A stretch of 64,000 bases of DNA from Papaver somniferum. Its lineage: Eukaryota > Streptophyta > Magnoliopsida > Ranunculales > Papaveraceae. Below are positions 58,545 through 64,000 of this stretch, one piece after another (within the stretch, counting starts at the first letter, position 1; every line of letters starts with the position of its first letter). Under the pieces are notes generated by a model. That model saw nothing but the letters and a program-made list of their open reading frames with translations. It had not been told where the DNA came from and searched no databases. The translations under genes and the position numbers were made by a program. The DNA is taken from the NCBI RefSeq assembly GCF_003573695.1, contig NC_039367.1, positions 155,445,085-155,509,084 of the forward strand. Direction: 5' to 3'.

Positions 58545-58697
58545 TCTTGGATTGAGGATAATTTCCTTAGAGAATAATCTTCTCTTGGAATGTGTTTTAT
58601 ATCAAAACAATAATATCTTATGGAAATTACAGGAGTTATGATGGAGATAAATCTCCTTATTCTAAATAAAGTAATGCAGATAATATGTATTCTATTA
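58545..58697 (-). repeat. 3' LTR of Copia II
   Basis: 153 bp. Its first three bases (on the - strand) are the TAA stop codon of pol. Confidence 0.92.
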
Positions 58698-60180
58698 CAC
58701 CCCCTTAGTCTGAGCGGGAGAGGAGCAAATGCTGAGACTAGACCGAAAGAAAACAAATTGCTGACGAGGGAGTCCCTTGGTGAAGATGTCAGAATACTGG
58801 TTTTCATAGGGGACGTGTAGAACATGAATGTCACCAATACGAACACGTTCACGTACAAAGTGTATATCAATTTCCACATGCTTGGTGTGATGATGTTGAA
58901 CAGGGTCTCTAGACATATAAATCGCACTCACATTATCACAATATACAATAGTAGCACGTTGTAAAGGAAGATGAAGCTCTAGAAGTAGGTTGCAAAGCCA
59001 TGTAGTTTCAGCAACAACATTTGCCACCCACGGTATTCAGCTTCAGCACTAGATCGAGAAACTGTTGCCTGACGTTTGGATGACCAAGAAATGAGGTTGT
59101 CATCAAGAAAGACGCAGTAACCCGAAGTCGATCGACGAGAATTAGGGCATCCCTCCCAGTCAGCATCAGAGTATGCTGTTAAACCAGAAGTAGAGGAGAC
59201 CGAGATAAACAAACTGTGATGAATGGTGCCCTGAAGATAGCGAATGATTCTCTTGAGGGCCTGCATGTGGTGCTCTCGCGGGTCATGCATGAATAAACAT
59301 ACCTGTTGAACAGCATATGGAATATTTGGTCGGGTAAAGGTGAGGTATTGTAATGCTCCATCCAGGCTTCTGTATAGAGTTGGATCCTTAATCGCATGAC
59401 CCAAAGTTGCACTAAGCTTGGATTTGGTGTCGACTGGAGTAGACACTGGGTTACACTGTGTCATGGAGGCACGAGTAATGATATCCTTAGCATATAATAA
59501 CTGATACAAATATAACCCTGAAGATGATCGAGTGACGGTAATACTCAGAAAATGATGTAGAGGTCCAAGATCAGACATGGAAAATTTCCGTTTCATTAGA
59601 TCAATGAAGCGGTGTAGTAGAGTATTGTTAGACGCAGTCAAAACAATATCATCTACATATAGCAGTAAATATGCCGTATCTGAGCCGGATTGATAAACAA
59701 AGAGAGATGGATCACACACACTACTACGAAAACCACAATTAGTAATAAACTTGGCAAACCTCTGAAACCACGCCCGAGGAGCCTGCTTGAGACCATATAG
59801 GGATCTGCGTAGTCGACATACATAATCAGGGTGAGCAGAATCAACAAATCCCGGAGGCTGATGCATGTAAACTGTCTCGGTCAGGTCACCATGGAGAAAA
59901 GCATTCTTAACATCTAGTTGATGAATTGGCCAAGAACGCGAAGTAGTAATAGTAAGAATAGTACGAACAGTAGCAGGTTTGACAACCGGACTAAACGTTT
60001 CAAAACAATCAACCCCAACCTGCTGAGATTTACCATTAGCAACAAGACGTGCCTTGTGTCGCTGTAGAGAATCATCATCATTATATTTATGACGAAATAG
60101 CCACATGGAACGAATAACATGAGCATCATGTGGTCGTGGTACAAGTTCCTACGTATTAGTTTTCAACATAGCATTGTACT
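58695..60180 (-). pseudogene. Copia II reverse transcriptase and RNase H
   Basis: Frame 60106-58979 has HKARLVANGKSQQ, the LDVKNAFLHGDL motif, LYGLKQAPRAW and an intact LLYVDDIVL box, then DADWEGCPNSRRSTSGYCVF and SSAEAEYR of RNase H. A frameshift near 59010 moves the end of RNase H into another frame (59027-58695, TKHVEIDIHFVRE). The final stop overlaps the LTR. Confidence 0.9.
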
Positions 60181-60409
60181 CATCTTTCATAACGGCATTC
60201 CAATTTATATCCCTAAGAGCATACAAGTGAGAGCGAGGAATTGGGGAGATATGTTGTACAGTTTGGACATGAAGATTGAGCCGGTGGATTGGTTTGTGAA
60301 TGCCACGGGAAGCTCGAGTCACAGGTCGTGAAGGAGCAGGTGGTGAGGGTGGAGAGTCTGTAGTGGGTGGAGGGGAAGTTGAGGGTGGAGGGTTTGTAGT
60401 GGGGGAGGG

Positions 60410-60434
60410 NNNNNNNNNNNNNNNNNNNNNNNNN
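60410..60434. other. assembly gap, 25 N
   Basis: A run of N lies in a strongly G-rich stretch between the integrase and reverse transcriptase parts of Copia II. The true length and reading frame here cannot be known. Confidence 0.98.
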
Positions 60435-60514
60435 GGGGGGGGGGGGGTGTAGGTGGTAAGGTAGGATAGACTTAAGTGGGTGGGGTAGGTTTTGCACCTG
60501 TTGAAACAGGGAAG

Positions 60515-63293
60515 TTATGTACAGGCGACAAACCTGGGGAGTTGGGTGGAGTGGGAATTGTAGTGGGACTGACGTGGAAGAGAGTTGGGACTGACGCAGA
60601 GAAGACGTGTTGGAACGACGTGTATAAACTTGTGGGACAGACTAGAGGGAAGGTGGGACTGACGTGTCTGATTGGTATCAGGTTTTGTACCTGTTGAATT
60701 TGGTACATGCCTCATACCTGGGGAGTTGGGTGGAGTGAGAACAGTAGTGGGGATGAAGGGATGGCAGGGGGAGCTGGACAGACGCATGGGAGAGAAGTTA
60801 TACCGACGGTGAGGAGGAGTATATAGGCCAGGGAAGGTGACGGTGGGTTGGGTGACAGCAGGGGGATTCTGAGAAGAATGGTATGATAGATTATATGATG
60901 GATGAATAAGATAAGGGGAAGACTCGACATTAGAAGGGGTATTTGTATGGAGATTTGTGAACGGGAAGACAAATTCATCAAAAGTTACATGACGAGAGAT
61001 AATAATCTTGTTTGTGGCAGGATCAAGGCAGCGGTATCCACGGTGGTTGGGAGGAAAACCAAGAAAGACACATTTAGTGGAACGAGGGGAAGGTTTGTGA
61101 GGAGTTGTGGATGGAAGATTTGGATAGCAAAGGCAACCAAAAGTACGAAGATGTTCATATGTTGGTTGTCGTTGATAAAGAATAGACACTGGTGAGTGAG
61201 TGAAAGTTAAGGACTTCGGTGGGTAGAAGATTATGTAGATACACTTCCATATGAAGCGAGTAAACCCAATATTTTTGGGGAACGGAAGCGTGAGACATAA
61301 GGGTACGGGTGATATCATTGACACGGCGTATCATGCGTTCAGCCTTGCCATTTTGGGAGGAAGTTTGGGGACAAGAGAAACGAAAAACAAGACCATTGTC
61401 ACGAGAAAAGGTATGAAAGGAAGAGTTGTCAAATTCACGACCCGTGTCACATTGAAAGCATTTTATTTTACGTTCAAATTGAGTTTGAACGAAAGAACGA
61501 AATTCCAAAATTTTGCTATAAACTTGGGACTTGAATTTTAAAGGGTAAACCCATAGATAGTTTGTGAAATCATCAAGCAATATAAGATAATAGCGAAAAC
61601 CGGTATCGATATGTAAAGGATAGGTCCATAAATCGCTATGAATGATATCAAAAGGTGCAAAAGTGGTGGAATTAGATTCATAAAATGGCAATCGAACATG
61701 TTTACTAACTTGACATGAATGACAAAGTTTAGAAGAATTATTCTTATTACAATGAATAGATTTATTGGTACATAAGACATCTAAAATGGCCTTGCCAGGG
61801 TGGCCGAGACGGCTATGCCAAATATCTGGTGAAAAAACAGAAAGAGAAGTGGGGGAAGACTGGGAAGATTTTGTAGGTGGCACGACAGAGTTGGTGATAG
61901 GGTAGAGCTCCCCAGTACTATCACATCGAAGGATAATCTTCCTCGAACTCAGATCCTTCACAGAAGAACCAGAAGGATCAAACTCAACAGATACACGATT
62001 ATCAGTGGTGAACTTACGAACGAAAACTAAGTTTTTAATGATAACAGGAGCAACAAGAGTATTTTTGAGTTGAAGAGTACGGGAGGGAAGGGTTATAAGA
62101 TTGGTACCACATGTCGTAACTGGAATGCTATTGCCATTGCCAACTAAGATGGATCGTACATTACTAGAATTGAAAACGTTATAAAAAGTACCTGAATCAG
62201 TAGTAAGATGCGAAGTAGCACCGGTGTCCATGTAGAAGGCATCATCAGGTTGTTTTAGATGCATGGAGCTATACGCCTCGACGATATCCATGGGTTGCAA
62301 TGACTCAGTTGTATGAGCAAGGTATGCTTGGCCACGACCACTTCCAGAATATCGACCGCGTTGGTTGTTGCGGAAGTTGGTATTAGGTGGTCTGCGGAGT
62401 TGCTCAAACTGCTGCCATGGAGGCTGTGTTAGATAAGGGCAGGGTGGAACAGCCCAAAAGGGAGGCCAGTAAGGTGGGTACGTTGGCAGGGGTGGTCTGG
62501 GCCCAGGAGGAGTCAGCAACAGTGGGGCGTTTGCACTGGAAGAAGTATATGGGCCGGATCTAGATCGCCTATCACCTTGCCGGGCTTTGTGACCATGTTT
62601 ACTGTTGGGTTGATGGTGAGACCGTGGGCTGTTACGATGCAGTGGAGTAGCAGCCGCAGCGAGAGCAGTTGGAGCTCGAGCGACGGACTGATGAGCTCGT
62701 CTGATTTCTTCAGTGCGCAGTTGAGATCGAGCGACATCAAAGGTAGGCATAGATTGTTGTATAAATGAGGGTACGGTATTGTATTCCTCCAGAAGACCAT
62801 TCACCAATTGGATTACGAGAAATTTATCATTCATAGAAAAATCAAGATCATGCACTCGATCGGACAGAGATTTGAACTTGTCACAATAATCATCAACACT
62901 AGCACAATCAGAAAATTTAAGATTGACAAACTTACTTTCAAGATTTGCTGCCCGGCTGCCTTTGTTGTCTTGAAATATGGTTTTAAGGTGATCCCAAATC
63001 TCTTTTGCGTTTTTTCCTTTCTTGAGAATGGTGAGCATTAGATCCTTGGTCATGGTAGCGAAAATCCATTGACGGCAGAGGGCATCCAACTGTTTTTCGG
63101 TGTCGGCATCAACATCAGCGGGTTTTTGCGATCCATCAATTAGGAAGAGTAATCGATGTGCTTGAAGATGAAGTTCAAATAGAAAAACCCGTGACGAATT
63201 TTCATCATGTTTGATATCAAGAATAACAGGGATTAGGGTTTTTATGTTTGTTACGGCAAAAGCCGGGTGAAGAAATTTCTTTTCTCCTGTCAT
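60515..63293 (-). pseudogene. Copia II gag, protease and integrase
   Basis: Starts at ATG 63293 and is open for 712 codons. Gag has the UBN2-like core (WDHLKTIFQDNKGSRAANLE), protease has an intact DTGATSH motif near 62220, and integrase has the zinc finger (WHSRLGHP ... CHSCQVSKH) and acidic residues in DLW, CDTGREF and KAE. A frameshift near 61240 shifts to frame 61324-60515, which carries the integrase C-terminal region (RTFGCLCYP, KCVFLGFP) and a long Pro/Ser/Thr-rich linker. No CCHC knuckle is obvious in gag. Confidence 0.9.
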
Positions 63294-63337
63294 TGTTTTG
63301 GGTTTTTAGAAGAGGAATCGATGGTTGGATGATACCA

Positions 63338-63490
63338 TCTTGGATTGAGGATAATTTCCTTAGAAAATAATCTTCTCTAGGAATGTGTTTTATATCAAAA
63401 CAATAATATCTTATGGAAATTACAGGAGTTATGATGGAGATAAATCTCCTTATTCTAAATAAGGTAATGTAGATAATATATATTTTATTA
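63338..63490 (-). repeat. 5' LTR of Copia II
   Basis: 153 bp, followed (on the - strand) by the tRNA-Met primer site TGGTATCATCC. Confidence 0.92.
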
Positions 63491-64000
63491 AGAAGGTTTA
63501 TCTTGAAACGCATGGACACATGGAAAATGCATCTAGGGTTCATTCATGGATCTCTAATATAACAAGGCATAATGTCAAAGGACTCGATCTCTGTTTGCGT
63601 CTAGATAAAACTTTTTTTATTCCTTCGTCTCTTTTTAAATATGAATCGCTGACTAAATTGGAGCTAAGTGCATCCTGTAATATTCACATTCCTAAAAGTT
63701 TCTCTTTCCCGAAACCCAAGAGCCTTACGCTTAGTTATATCCGATTTACGGAAGATGATGGCTGGAATGAGCAACACTTTTCTAATTGCCCTGTCCTTGA
63801 GAGTTTGTTTTTGGATGATTGCACTTGGTTTGGTTCGAGGAAATTCTGCATTTTAACTCCAGCTCTAAAAGTCTTAGAAATTTATAATTACTCTCCCAAG
63901 GAAGACGGTCTACAAGATTATGATCTCAAAATTCATGCACCGGATCTTGAATCTATTGTCTACTGGAATGTTGTGGCTAAGGATTATGACCTGTCCAGCT
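63491..64000 (+). pseudogene. F-box/FBD copy F, continuation of exon 1, cut by window end
   Basis: Resumes at the AGAAG duplication (KVYLETHGHM, then ASRVHSWISNITRHN) and stays open to the window edge, through the LRR-like segments (CPVLESLFLDDCTWFGSRK) to AKDYDLSS. It matches exon 1 of copies B and C. Exons 2 and 3 would lie beyond the window. Confidence 0.87.

Larger units (their letters stand above)
58545..63490 (-). mobile_element. Copia LTR retrotransposon II, about 4.95 kb
   Basis: Equal 153-bp LTRs (58545-58697 and 63338-63490) differ at about 6 positions (about 96 percent). The target duplication AGAAG is at 58540-58544 and 63491-63495. In element orientation the LTRs begin TAATA and end CCAAGA, a non-canonical TA...GA pair. 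The primer site TGGTATCA directly follows the 5' LTR, and AAGGGGGTG precedes the 3' LTR. Gag-pol is nearly continuous. An assembly gap lies within it. It is antisense to F-box copy F. Confidence 0.94.

Noticed and set aside
60213..60497. ORF across the N run
   Set aside because: It includes unknown bases; the frame across the gap has no meaning.

Overview
The window is nuclear DNA of a plant, most likely a eudicot. It has intron-containing genes with GT-AG borders, a plant-type STP hexose/H+ symporter, F-box/LRR/FBD genes, and plant clades of retrotransposons (Copia, CRM-like chromovirus, Tat-type Ty3/gypsy, TRIM, tRNA-derived SINE), a hAT transposon and a CACTA-like element. The species cannot be fixed from the sequence alone.

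Layout. (1) 0.5-2.9 kb: one complete three-exon sugar transporter gene, the only clearly intact host gene. (2) 4.5-64 kb: a head-to-tail cluster of F-box/FBD paralogs on the + strand, here called A to F, nearly all broken by transposons. Copy A (4.5-19.1 kb) has a 499-bp TRIM in its leader and about 12.2 kb of CACTA-like DNA in its F-box exon. Copy B (19.7-21.7 kb) is the least damaged, but its start is disturbed by a 92-bp duplication. Copy C (23.0-32.1 kb) has a 4.87-kb Copia element in exon 1 and a 2.6-kb composite insertion in intron 2. Copy D (32.3-32.7 kb) is an exon-2 fragment holding a SINE. Copy E (32.7-44.9 kb) contains a LINE, a large LTR element and a CRM-like element, and was then rearranged by an inversion of about 11.7 kb. 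Copy F (58.0 kb to the end) is open apart from a 4.95-kb Copia insertion.

(3) Inside the CACTA-like block are two arrays of a 151-bp repeat split by a 1.5-kb insertion, six 122-bp monomers in an alternating A-B (244-bp) higher-order pattern, a decayed Copia fragment, and exon fragments of at least five unrelated host genes in one orientation: ribosomal protein L23a, p23-like co-chaperone, elongation factor 1B-gamma, a mitochondrial carrier and a nucleolin-like protein. (4) 45.3-57.8 kb is a Tat-type gypsy element on the - strand that has lost reverse transcriptase, RNase H and most of integrase. It carries an intron-bearing antisense gene and has a hAT transposon inside its 5' LTR.

Element borders were assigned from target-site duplications, primer-binding sites and equal-length LTR pairs read by eye; all identity figures are hand counts. 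Nothing here is a proven new system. The most unusual structures are the multi-gene capture block with its ordered satellites, the inversion in copy E, and the Tat derivative with a protease joined to the integrase C-terminus plus an antisense spliced gene.
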